Below are positions 14,414 to 24,799 of a stretch of 64,000 nucleotides of DNA, piece after piece. This DNA is from Zhengitettix transpicula (Eukaryota > Arthropoda > Insecta > Orthoptera > Tetrigidae), in NCBI GenBank assembly GCA_037074705.1, contig CM073591.1, positions 158,379,032-158,443,031 of the forward strand, read 5' to 3'. Below the pieces are notes generated by a model. It worked only from the letters and a program-made list of their open reading frames with translations, was not told where the DNA came from and ran no database searches. Positions within the stretch are counted from its first letter, which is position 1; every line of letters starts with the position of its first letter. The position numbers and the translations under genes are program-made.

Positions 14414-14473
14414 TGTCTTCAATCTCAACACGTCACACCAAAGCTGTATACTCACATCCGGAAAGCTCGAAGT
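14414..14473 (-). repeat. Right terminal inverted repeat
   Basis: Begins TGTCTTCAATCTCAACACG and ends GGAAAGCTCGAAGT on the plus strand. It mirrors the left arm at 13034-13093. Confidence 0.85.
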
Positions 14474-15446
14474 AAACTGGAGTGCTGTAAAATCGATTTA
14501 AATTATACAGTGTATACTGCGGGAAGATCAATTAGTCTTCTAATGACATGTATATTTTGCAATGATTAATGACAGCGTAATTTCCTAACAGCACAGAGGT
14601 CCCGGTTTGAATCCATTGCATAGGAAGTAACGGATGTTTTTTTAAGGATTTCGTGGTTTATTTTTCGAGATTTGGATAATTAAATTGTACCAGGACACTG
14701 CTGATGACGTTGAGGGAGAGTAGTTTCTTACATTTTTAAAAGGCTTTCCTTTAGCTAATGAGAAATTTTTGATAATTATCCAGAACGGAGATTAATAAGT
14801 GTGTGGTTTTATGTTTTAGAGAGTTCTTGCGATAACTGCTATAGATAGTTAAAGTAGTAAACGAATTGGTTCTGTAATTTAACTTTGATTGTTCCTAGTT
14901 TACGTAAATAACTTAGAATATGACGTTAGTTCCCAGGTGCAACTTTTCGATGACAATTGCATAATATACATAAAAATTGAAAACAACATTGATTAAGGAT
15001 TTATACATCACGATTTGGATAAAGTACATTATTGGGTACTTGTTAAAAATAATTGTAAAAAAACGGCAAAAAGTTGAGAATATAATACTAAATTATAAAC
15101 TTGGTGAGAAATAAATTCTACAAGAATGTAAATGTAAGTAATTTTTTCTTAATACTTTAAAATTATAAAGCCACAATAGAAGGTCACAAATGTTAAAATA
15201 ACCACATCTATTTAACTGGAACATAATGAGACTAGACCATCAAGTACTAACAACGGTCGAGTAAGTTTTACAAAATTTCCCGAAATGAAGGGTCGAAAGC
15301 TCCTGAAATTGACGTTTTTTTTAACAGAATAAATTTATGACCTTTTACTATGGGTTTATAATTTGTGTATATCTATCAGCAGTAATGCGGGCTTGGAAAA
15401 ACAAATCGAGTATGAGTCTAGAGAAAGCGTGGAAGTCGTTCCACTT
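14474..15446. other. AT-rich stretch without recognised gene
   Basis: Nothing recognised. GGTCCCGGTTTGAATCC near 14600 resembles a Pol III B box with a mismatch, but no A box or tRNA-like fold accompanies it. Confidence 0.4.
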
Positions 15447-15518
15447 CGTTATGAAAATTTAAAGCGTCAAACTTAGCGATCTTTCACACAAAACTCTCGT
15501 GCGTCCTCTATTACAGTA
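15447..15518 (+). repeat. 71-bp direct repeat, copy A
   Basis: Starts CGTTATGAAAATTTAAAGCG and ends CTCTCGTGCGTCC followed by TCTATTACAGTA. A diverged copy in the same orientation lies at 18992-19062. The two copies bracket the LTR-like cluster at 15781-18594. Most bases agree, with a few substitutions and one small length difference. Confidence 0.75.
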
Positions 15519-15780
15519 GGACTCCATTTGCCTATATCCGTTCAGAAAATATCAGATCGCAGTACTGCGAAGATTAGAAAGCGGAAGTTTTGTAAAGCGA
15601 TGTTCTGTTCACGGAGTGAGCAAGTTCATCAATCAGGATGGGAACTTTTGATAAACGACTACAAAATTTACGCCTTAAGCAAAGCTTATTTTTGCCAACA
15701 ATCCTGGGATGATGATATATTAACGTAAGGTGATCATAATTGTAAAATTCAGCATATGAACTTTAAAATTATATATATAT

Positions 15781-16758
15781 TTTAATAATAATCAACAAGT
15801 AGACGTTAATTAAATTAAGGGAATGATGAATAAAATTTTTAATATTTAAAGTTTATTTTTTTTTATTTCTTAAAAATGCACAATTTTAGCCCTATCTTTG
15901 TACGCTGGTCTTTGGTCAAAATTTACAAAACTTTACTTTAATTATTTACAATTTATGTTGTTCTAGCAAATACACATCAATACTTACAATCCAATATGTT
16001 GAAAATCTCTTAATCTCAGGGTCATCACTGGGTTTGATAATTAGGACACGATAAATGTATAATTTAACTATTAACAATTCAAAATATAAAAAAATTTAAC
16101 CTAAAACAATAGGAAACATAAATTGAATGAAAGCTGAACTAAATGAACTCTGAACCAAATCTTACTACCCTTTTAATCATAGTTTACAAATTTATGTTAC
16201 TTACGGACCGTCGGTCTGGTACCAGAACAATCAATTTTTCCTCGTTCGGACACTTTTACACATTTTAATTTTTTATCATCAGGTCTTGGTTTTCACTGAT
16301 TCTACACTTCACTTTAAAATTTGGCAAGTTTGGTTGTATTTCATTGACTGCTCCGCTCCACAACAATTAACCAATGTTCTCCTGGAACAATTTTTCCACG
16401 AAGATTTTGGAAAGTTCCATTCTGACAAAAACTGCTCTTACTTTCCAATATTTACGCTGCAATACTTCCGTGAATGTTTTACTTTGTATTAATTCACAAC
16501 TTTAACTGGTAATACATTAACGTCGTCTAGTCTCTGCTCAAGTTTTATTATTTGTTCTGCTCCTCGCAATGTTTCTCCGCCAACTAACTATCGTAGTGCC
16601 TCCCGAGTTTTAGCGCGCATTTTCATCTCGGCTTTTGATCAAAGCAACAGAGCTCAGCGCTATTGTCGCTTTTGGTCACTCAAATACCGCTAACATTCAT
16701 TTATTCGCTGACAATTTAAATGATTTAAAAACAACTAATGGCTTAATTAATTGGCATT

Positions 16759-16762
<4 letters not shown>
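15781..16762 (-). mobile_element. LTR-like unit E1 (solo LTR)
   Basis: On the minus strand this unit begins TTGTAATGCCAATTAATTAA directly beside a TA tract (16763-16808) and ends in TTATTATTAAA against a shorter TA tract at 15769-15780. It shares three ordered modules with E2 and E6: the TGTAAT-CCAATTA start, CTGGTACCAG (16213-16225, minus) and TGACCCTGAGA (about 16014-16023, minus), the last two about 200 bases apart in all three. TG at the start and CA at the end of the better-preserved members, with ATAT-like flanks, fit LTRs of a Gypsy-type retrotransposon. This member has lost the terminal CA. No internal protein region is attached. Confidence 0.6.

Positions 16763-16808
<46 letters not shown>
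16763..16808. repeat. TA microsatellite between two LTR-like units
   Basis: Uninterrupted TA repeat. The start of E1 lies on its left and the 5'-truncated unit E2 on its right. Confidence 0.9.
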
Positions 16809-16811
<3 letters not shown>

Positions 16812-17682
16812 CAGTCGCACACAGAATTTCGTCAAATAAAGTTGGATAGAAAAACTCGTGGAGTTAAGTGAACCACTAAACAATGCTATAGGGAGAAAGG
16901 TTGAAAAAATTAGTTAAATAGCACAGAACATCGTGAAACGAAAAACAAATTGTGTCTGACAGTGATGTGGAACTTTAGAGAAGGAGTGGACAACGTTCTG
17001 ATTTTCTCGTAATCAGAACTAGATCTACTATCTTGGCTGGAGAGATAGAGGCTTAAAGTAAAGTTCAGCAGTATTTTACGGAACAATTGTGTCTGGTGGA
17101 CGATACCAAAGCTTTGGAAAGTGACTTAAAAATTAAATTCAGTGAAACAAAGACCTGTTACGTGTACATAGTGTAAAGTATTTCATAGAAACCAAACAAT
17201 TGTCTGGTACCGGTACAAACTGTAAGTAGAGAGAAACTTTACAAATTTAATGCTATGTAAACGTTAAATAAGGATAGACCGTCAGATTTCGGTTTCAATT
17301 TGATTTGTTATTTTATTCTAATCAAGTTTTTAATGTTATAAAAATTTGTTTGTTAATTTTTGATGGTAGGAAAAAGTATTGTTCTTTGTTTAAAAGTCCC
17401 AATTAATGACCCTGAGACAAGAGTAAAGGAGCTTATATAATAATAAAAACATTACTGTAAAAAAATCACAACCAGAAAATTTGTTATTATAAATAGAATA
17501 AATCAATTGTTTATGAGATTCAAACCCTATAATCATTTTAACATCATTTCATTAAAATAATTTAATAAAAAATTCAATTGCACATTAATCATAATTATTT
17601 GTATGCTATAATTTGATGTGCTAACGTGAGGCAGAATCATTTAAATTCATTCATTTAATTAAATAAATAAAGGTTGTATGTT

Positions 17683-17686
<4 letters not shown>
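16809..17686 (+). mobile_element. LTR-like unit E2, 5'-truncated
   Basis: Carries CTGGTACCGGTAC at 17204-17216, a GTCAGATTTCGG module at about 17281 and TGACCCTGAGACAAGAG at 17407-17423, in the same order and spacing as E1 and E6, then ends GTTGTATGTTACAA at 17686 against a TA tract. The expected TGTAAT start is missing; the left edge is simply the TA tract shared with E1. Probably a solo or partial LTR of the same family. No coding region is present. Confidence 0.6.
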
Positions 17687-17727
<41 letters not shown>

Positions 17728-17734
17728 ATATATA
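17687..17734. repeat. TA microsatellite between tail-to-tail LTR-like units
   Basis: TA repeat interrupted once by TCCA near 17726. On each side lies the 3' end (TTACAA) of an LTR-like unit, one on each strand. Confidence 0.85.
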
Positions 17735-18592
17735 TTGTAATAAACAAAATAAAAGTTATAAATAAAAGGATTGAAATGAAAACAACAATTTAAAATATAA
17801 CAAACTAATTTAATAAAACAAATTTTTATCTCAGTTTAAATTTTACAAATTTATATTTTTGTGCCACGGCTTAATTTTCAGGGCCGCCTTAAAGATAGTT
17901 AAATAAATGACAATTAAATCCTTCAAGGCAAAAATATTCCTGACTTTATTATTATTTTAAATGAAATAAACGAAAATTTGAAATCTGACGATAATTATAT
18001 TTACATTACAAGGTTTACAATTAAGAAAATTCATTTTTGGCTACTTCATCCTTATCTGTTCATTGTGCTCGATCTCACTTGTTTTTTAAACACACCACAA
18101 AAACGCCAAATTTCACTGAATTTAAAGATCTTTTAGTTTGCAAACACAAATCACTTTCTGATCCTAACTGTTGATAACTGTGTTTGAACAATCACAGTTG
18201 ATAGCTTTGTTCTCTAAAACTTTGATAATTACTCGAACATGGCAATAGACGAAATATAATTCCAAACTGGCGACTATAAATGCCAATACTGGGAACTTTT
18301 AATACATTTCTTAGCTTCCAAAACACACTTGCTAAGTCGTGGTCCCAGGAACTTTGAATACGGACTCCTCAAGACACACCTTCTTCAATCCTCCTCTGAG
18401 CAACTCTGAATCTCTCAAGTTCCGTACGTCTCAATGCTGCCCGAGGCAAGAATTCAACTCTAGCAAGCAAGCATTATAGGCTCCCTATTCTTGTATACAA
18501 TCTTGAGCTATAATGCAATGGCCTTATATATACGCCGCCGATAATGAAAATAGTAAAATTTTATTTATTAAATAATTACATATTCGTAATTA

Positions 18593-18594
<2 letters not shown>
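17735..18594 (-). mobile_element. LTR-like unit E3 (solo LTR)
   Basis: Read on the minus strand it ends TTTATTACAA against the TA tract at 17687-17734, and begins GGTAATTACGAATATG next to the TA tract at 18595. It contains an ATTATCGTCAGATTTC module (around 17990) like the AGTCAGATTT of E2, E4 and E6, and a GCCGTGGCAC segment comparable to the ACGTGTGG of E4 and E6. The start is more diverged than in E1, E4 and E6, so this may be another subfamily. A 7-bp hairpin (AACTGTG/CACAGTT) sits near 18175-18200. No coding region. Confidence 0.55.

Positions 18595-18629
<35 letters not shown>
18595..18629. repeat. TA microsatellite
   Basis: TA repeat at the outer edge of LTR-like unit E3. Confidence 0.9.
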
Positions 18630-18632
<3 letters not shown>

Positions 18633-18991
18633 CAAATACGATGTGACAATTGTTAATAATGTAATCAAGAGAAAGATCTTTGTTTTGACGATATGGTGAC
18701 ATAATTGGGCAACCAACTCAGTCCTCTCGATGCGAAATCATAAGGGCAGAAGACAATTTTTTGAAGACGAAATTATCAAAACTATAGTTCAACAAAACAA
18801 TTAGTGTATTAATAATTTCGAGACATGAGATATTTACAGAATTACAGAATTGGATTCCACTGATATGTCACTTAATAAACTGATAATTGATGAGTCTCTG
18901 TTGCGGCTTGCAAGTTGCTTTGAGATTATAACGTCGCCGAAAACTGACCTATCCGCGATCTACCATGTCTGCTCGCCACGATATCCCAATT

Positions 18992-19062
18992 CGTTATGAG
19001 AATTTTAAGCGCCAAAATAAGTGATGTAGCACCAAAACTCTCGTGCGTCCTATATTACAGTA
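18992..19062 (+). repeat. 71-bp direct repeat, copy B
   Basis: Diverged copy of 15447-15518, same orientation, sharing CGTTATGA, AAGCG, CAAAACTCTCGTGCGTCC and TATTACAGTA. Immediately after it comes a TA tract (19061-19082) that copy A lacks. Confidence 0.75.
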
Positions 19063-19082
19063 TATATATATATATATATATA
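19061..19082. repeat. TA microsatellite
   Basis: Uninterrupted TA repeat directly after the 71-bp repeat copy B. Confidence 0.85.
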
Positions 19083-20655
19083 CGCTTTGAATCTGGAACC
19101 GAGAAAACTCAGTTGAAGATTTATAATTTAATTTATTCATGTGTATTTCGTGTGTCAGTTTTCACCTTTAAGCGTGATTAGCAAAGCCTATGTCGAGCTG
19201 ACGCTGCCCAAGTTCACACGGTCGAGTACTGAACTTGGTCCATAGTCATTCTAGCAACGGCGAAAGGCCAATTTACAAGCCCACCGGAATTCTCATATGC
19301 TAACACACGTATTTGATTGGCCCCATGTGGCGTGACACCTTCAACACCGCATCAGCCCGGCCGTAGGCGTAGATCAAGAGTATCTTACAAATATGATTAA
19401 TAAAAAAGTGTCTCAAATTTATCGAATTATAAATAACTGAAAAATGTAAATTAACCTATTCAAAGGAAATCAATGATTTAGTTAAATTAGCTATATTTTC
19501 AAATAAAGTGTAACTCTTTTCTCATCGAGTTGTGATTCGCTTAGACATTCGCAATGGTTGTCATGGAAAATATAATATCCCCCAGAAAAGAAGGAGAATG
19601 TACTACAATAAAAATAAATGTAAAAAGAATACAAAGATAAGTAAATCATCTAGAGAACAGAAACAGTATTGAAAACGAAATAACAGGTTTGAGGGAAGTT
19701 GCTAGAGAATGGGGGTTGAGAAAAAGTATTAATTATGCTTCATGAGCGCGTGGTTGAGAAAATCTATTAATTATGCTTCATGAGTGCGTAAAAGATAATG
19801 TAATAATAGGCAGTAATAAGGCAATCTGTCGACAGTCGGGATAAAAGCCATCAACTTCAGGAGAGTGTAACCTTAAAACAAAAGTCACCAAGAATTTAAT
19901 TTTTATAGATGTAAAAAAATTGATTCTCGAAGTAATATTAAAAATTTATCAACATCACGACGTATGGGCGTCACAAAAATAGGAGCTGAAAAGCTTAGAA
20001 AATAAATCCTCACGAAAATAAACATACTATTTAAGAGTTGAGATAATATTGCGTAGTACGTTTCAAATATGGTATATTGAGCACCGGATTATATGGAAGT
20101 TGAAAATATCTAGCGCAGCTAGTGATAAAAAGAAAGGTAAAATGTAGGTTACTAAAAGATTAATGTTCTCATAACACTGGAAATATGAGCTGAAAACAAT
20201 AATAAACTTATTTGAGCCATAAAATAATAAATTTCGAAGACTGGGAAAACAACCCGTGTGTGTTTGTGTAAACTTTATGACGGGAAAGGCCACGGAATGG
20301 CGATTATGCCTAGAATACAATTTAAGTTACATCTGGGGAAACAAGATTTTAACAGACCAAAAAATGTAAACATTGATGAGAATGAGGAAGGATCTAAAAC
20401 GTAGCGGAAGTTATTCTCTTTTAAAGACGTTGTTGTACAGAAAATGAGTTTCATTGCAGTTGATGTCGGTGTCTGATCAGTTATGACCCTTAATATACTT
20501 TTTAAAAGAAAGAGCGGATTTCAAATTTAAATTTCTTAAAACTATAAAAGATAAAGACAAACTATACGTAACTACAGATAAAGGATGAAAGTTTGAATCC
20601 CACTAGGTTAGTTTCTTTCAGTGATTATAAATGCGCTGTTGTTTGTCACACAAGA
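19083..20655. other. No recognised gene
   Basis: Mixed composition. At 19731-19790 a phrase of about 30 bases (TATTAATTATGCTTCATGAG followed by GCG) occurs twice in direct tandem, 52 bases apart. An 85-residue minus-strand frame (20063-20320) is unassigned. Confidence 0.45.
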
Positions 20656-21530
20656 ATGGCGCCGTCACAGCAAAAGTCGTTTTAAGTGCAGCAGTTTGTG
20701 GAGATTGAATCTATTATTAAAGTGCATCGTGCATTTCGCCGTAAGTTCAACAAAGGACCGCTCGTCATAAACACGGGCATAAAAGATCCGTACAAGATGG
20801 CTGCATAAGCAAGGGAAAAGTAATGGTCGTTCTCGCACATAGGATGAAGCTGGTTATTTCTACGAAAACAACAACAGACAAGCAGTGAATTTGTGAATTC
20901 CGCAAACAACGATACGGAGTCTTCTTAAAAGGAATCAGCTTCTGAAGCCTTATAAATTACAGGTTGAATCAGGCTTTACATACTGACAATCATAACAATA
21001 GGTTAGAATTTTTATCCACAACTCAACATGATATAGAATACGAAACATTTTGTGAACTAATTTTTTACGGAAAAACTAACGTTACAATTTGAACTTTTGG
21101 GACATCGAACATCGAAGCATTTTATATGAACAAAGTTGAAAAACCTTATTTTTAGCCGAGACATATGAACTGAAATTTCGTATCTGGACATGAAATAAGA
21201 CTGGTTGTTTCCACAGCTTCAAGTAGAATGATTTCATTTTCGTGCCAGAAGAACTCGAACGAACGGAATTAACTGCATTACTCAATTCCAGGACGGTGGA
21301 TTGGAAGAGATCGTGTTCACTGTCTGATGCATCATAGAATTTACTCTCTATTATTTCTATCTGTGAGACTTCATAAAAAATAACGTGCATGTGTCACGAC
21401 GCATGACTGTTTCAGACGTCGAATTGTGACTGTAACGAGGAATAGAATAGATTCATTTGTAATTGGTCTTCATGAGAAGCAAAGTTTTAAAGATGTGGAA
21501 AGAGACGCATTTTACAGAGGCCAGTCATTT
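20656..21530 (+). pseudogene. Decayed mariner-related transposase
   Basis: Conceptual translation in shifting frames follows a transposase of the Tc1/mariner-related type, widespread in insects, that starts with a DUF4817-like helix-turn-helix. From the ATG at 20656 one reads MAPSQQKSF, a stop, then VHRAFRRKFNKGP; further on IPQTTIRSLLKRNQLLKPYK (about 20890-20955) matches the second helix-turn-helix region. Past several frameshifts, FIKNNVHV and MTVSDVEL (about 21370-21420) and VLKMWKETHF (about 21490-21518) resemble the family's C-terminal end. The central catalytic part is too eroded to place the acidic residues. Many stops and shifts show it is dead. A Rep1 copy follows at once at 21534. 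Family assignment is from memory of conserved motifs. Confidence 0.6.
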
Positions 21531-21533
21531 TTT

Positions 21534-21905
21534 TCAGAGTAACAGACTACATGAGGGTAATCCACGTGGTGGAAACTCCCTTTTAAAGCATAGGAAGGTA
21601 TTTAAAACGGTAGACGCGCAAGGGTATAAGACGGAAGCCAAGGGTTAACTAATGCCCCAGGGATGTAGTTTAATGATCCTACCCGGCATTCAACTAAAAG
21701 TGATTCAGGACAAACCATAAAAAACCTGAATCAGGTAGGTCGGGCATTTGGTACTTGTCCCACGTCATTCAGATGGCAGGAGAGTGGTTTTCTGTGGAAT
21801 CGCAGCATTCCCTTCTCCGTGCTTTGATCACCTTAGAAGGCAGATAGCAGACTGTTCTCAAAACCGGCCGAGGTGTCTCGGCGTGTGGGAAACCCACCTT
21901 CATTT
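21534..21905 (+). repeat. Rep1 copy, diverged
   Basis: Starts after a T run (TTTTTTT at 21528) with AGAGTAACAGACTACATGAG and follows the Rep1 order: GGTAATCCAC, CCAAGGGTTAACTA, CCTACCCGGCATTC, CAGGTAGGTCGGGCATT, CTTGTCCCACG, GCAGCATTCCCTTCTCCG, CGAGGTGTCTCGGCGTGTGG. A stretch between the GTCCGAC-like and ACCGGCCGAGG parts is deleted, and the hairpin end is missing. More diverged than the copies at 39-49 kb. Confidence 0.8.
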
Positions 21906-23589
21906 CGTTTGTGACTAGATATAGATGCTAATTGCATTAAACTCTAAACCTGCTATCCAATAGTAGGTGTTTCTATATTAAATCAGCTCTTAATTTTTGA
22001 AAGACCCTGTATTATTGAGGGGGAAGGGGATCTAATTAAATATAAATATCTTTCTAAGATTAAAATGGACTGCGAAAGATTTCATCTATGAAATTAATAT
22101 TCTTTATTTAGTTTGACAGTTTACAGACTTTTCCAGTCATTTATATACTGTCGTTCCTTGCTGCTTTTGGTATTATGCATTCTAGTTCTTCCCCTTACCG
22201 CTGTCGTATCTCACACTGGCAAACTTGCTGTTAGTATCTTGCATTCATTATTATCTGCATACAGTACCGTATGGTGGTAAACGAAAATTGGGAATAATGA
22301 TCAATAAGTTGAAATTATTAGCTAGTCTAAATACACCAAAGGTTTCAAAGGATTTCCCAGTGTCGGAAAATGGTATAATATGAGTTAATTTTGTTTTTAT
22401 GCTAAAGCGTCAGCTATGTTGAATATTCAACTAAACTACACCGACTATCTGGTTGTGCCTAGTAGATATATAACAATGTAAACAGACTAATTAGACCGCC
22501 AAGAGCACACACAGCATCAACGCCCACAGCGCCTCCAGTCAGATAGATAGCACAAAGCCAATATACGAACCGTGCGCCCTGCATGTCCCACGTAGCACTC
22601 CCAAAATCACGCTCAATTTAAGAACTCAGAATAATCCCTCTATTACACACAATGTACCTTCATAAAATCCGAGTAAAATGTTTGCAATGAAGTGAAAGAA
22701 TTTTAATAATAACATATACAAAGGACTAAATTGTTGCACGATCTCTATAAAACCCCACAAGCCTTAGACACGAATGATGTACAGTGAAGCATATAACTGA
22801 ATAGAAAACTATTGTTAAGATTCCAATCTTAACATATTTATTATTTTTTGTTTATACACATGTAGGCCTATGTATGTTTCATCTATTAAACTATTTGTTT
22901 TCTTTTTAACTTCATGAGTTTTCTTGCAAGGAAAGTATAACAGGAGTCACGGATTGGTTGTATTGTTCAGTTGCGATGGCAATGCTTTTTTATGTTACTT
23001 CTATAAATCGGGAACATCAATTACAAGGAAATTTTTTCGGTTTAAGCAATCAGTGACACGGAATTAATCATTTCACTGTAAAATACACATTTACATCCAA
23101 CAATACAATAAAAATATTTAATAAATCTACAAATTTATTTCCTGAATTCAGCCAACTATAGTATCCCGTGAAACTGTTTTGAAATTTGAACCTCTATTGC
23201 AAAAATATTCAAATTAACAAATACTATTGTTACTAATTTTATATGTGAATAGTATATTATTCTTATGCAAAAACTATCTTTACAGGTATAATTGCAAGGT
23301 AAAAAAAATTTATTACTCATAAATTTATTATAATTGGCAAAACAGAACTCTAATGACACGAGATCTGTTTAGACTTTGTTGCACTGGGAGATAAAATTCA
23401 ATTTTAATTGCCGCAAAATAGCATCAAAATCATGGAGAAATTAATATTGTTCTTACTGATGACTAAAAATCAGAGTGTTCCGTGACCTTTTGTTTTTTTA
23501 AAAAATTACCAAAATTACGTTCAATCGCTATGCCTCTTTCTGTCCGGTTCCGTATATGATTTTGTGTGTGTACGTTACGCATAAAATGA
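21906..23589. other. No recognised gene
   Basis: Largely AT-rich. A C-rich patch (about 22490-22620) is free of convincing coding sequence. Nothing else recognised. Confidence 0.4.
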
Positions 23590-24115
23590 AAAGCAAGTCT
23601 GCGACACCTTTCTCTCTCAGGTGAACCTTCCCAGAGAGGTGGATGGAGCTCCCTTTGGGGATACATTTTCCTAATGCATCTAATTTCTGAACAATTTTTG
23701 TTCTAATGTTTTTAAAAGGAGGGGAACTTCGGCCTGTTTTAAGAAGTGCTTAAACGTACGGTAAGAGTTGTTTTATTTGCCCATTGGAACAGTCGGTCAA
23801 CTGCCTCCTAAACTGGTCAAGGCATGGATAATGGAATTCTGCGTCCTCACAGCGAGCCCCTCTCCCGCCATCGCAAGGGCGTGGGACAAGTAGCAAATGT
23901 CCGACGTACCTGATGCAGGTTTTCTTGGGTATGCCCTGCATCACTTTTAGCCACATTTGGGGGTAGAATTCATAAACCATAGCCCGGGAGCCCTAGTTTA
24001 CCCTTTGCTACCTTCCTCTACCCTTCAGCATCCCCTCTTTCAAATCCTATTCTATTAAAGGGGACTTAACACCACGTAGATTACACTCATGTAATCTCTT
24101 ATTCTAAATTAAAAA
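23590..24115 (-). repeat. Rep1 copy, minus orientation
   Basis: Nearly full-length copy of Rep1 on the minus strand relative to the 48-kb copies. Reading plus, it passes AGGTGAACCTTCCCAGAGAG, GGGGATACA, GTACGGTAAGAGTTGTT, GCCTCCTAAACTGGTCAAGG, CCCTCTCCCGCCATCGCAAG, GGGACAAGTAGCAAATG, CTGATGCAGG, CATAGCCCGGGAGCCCTAG, CTACCTTCCTCTACCC, ATTAAAGGGGACTTA and CTCATGTAATCT, and finishes with TAAATTAAAAAATAC, a degenerate A-rich tail. The hairpin arm at the other end is lost. Confidence 0.85.
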
Positions 24116-24799
24116 ATACGTTCCGGTTACCCTCTTATAAACACATGGAAAAAAATCAACTAATATATGACTTACTATCTAATAACACATATTATGGTGG
24201 TAAGAAAACCGTAGTCGGTGGAAGCAGGCGACATGACAAATGTTGAATTCACTGATTTAGTGATCGCTGAGTTAACAACGGTATTTTAGGTCACGTTCAG
24301 AGCATTTCGGCTTAAAGGTGACCGAAAGGAGGTGAAAAAAAATTGTTCGAATCCATTTCTTTAGGTTTCGTTGAAATATGAACAGTGACTATCCCGGTGC
24401 CGATTAAGTCATGTGCTCAGCCACAATTGGTATTCGGTGGATAATTATAAAATATTCGAAATAGCCAAGAGATTACTGTCGAATTAATTCTGTTTCGGGT
24501 TTAAAATAAAACTAAAAACCACGCAACGACGGAAAATCGTTTAGTGAGCAATAAATCATGAGGTCCATTTTCTGGTGAAGTTATTTTCACTGACTAAGAA
24601 AGACTTTAGTTACTAAATTGTACAGTTAGAATGAAAGAACAAACAAAAATTATTATATTTTAATTATATACTGAGTAAACATCTTTTAAGTAGCAAATAA
24701 TGAATTAAAAAATGGTTCTTTAATAAAATTAACATCAGGAACACTGATTAAAATAAAAGTTCCTTGACATATCCGCGTAGGGTGCGATGTTGGGATTTA
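24116..24799. other. No recognised gene
   Basis: AT-rich, with no motif or repeat recognised up to the start of the LINE remnant. Confidence 0.4.

Larger units (their letters stand above)
13034..14473. mobile_element. Unclassified DNA element with 60-bp terminal inverted repeats
   Basis: A 1.44-kb segment bounded by 60-bp inverted repeats (13034-13093 and 14414-14473) that agree at nearly every base. This architecture is typical of a cut-and-paste DNA transposon or a large MITE. The interior is less AT-rich than the flanks. It carries short frames on both strands (for example 13130-13366 minus, 13993-14217 minus, 14099-14296 plus), none of which shows a transposase motif I recognise, so it is probably non-autonomous. 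The flanks read GTTAA on the left and TAAAC on the right. A TTAA- or TA-type target duplication is possible but not clean. The superfamily is not determined. Confidence 0.75.

Noticed and set aside
14590..14640. Pol III B box (GGTTTGAATCC) as a second SINE
   Set aside because: Only a mismatched B box is present, with no A box or T-arm pairing; similar phrases occur at 20590 and 24345 without context.
15781..18594. LTR-like units as Helitrons or DNA transposons with TTGTAA termini
   Set aside because: The TG...CA ends with short inverted repeat, the lack of longer terminal inverted repeats and the ATAT flanks fit LTRs better, though this is not proven without a full-length copy.
21082..21390. 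102-residue minus-strand frame
   Set aside because: It is the antisense of the decayed transposase at 20656-21530.
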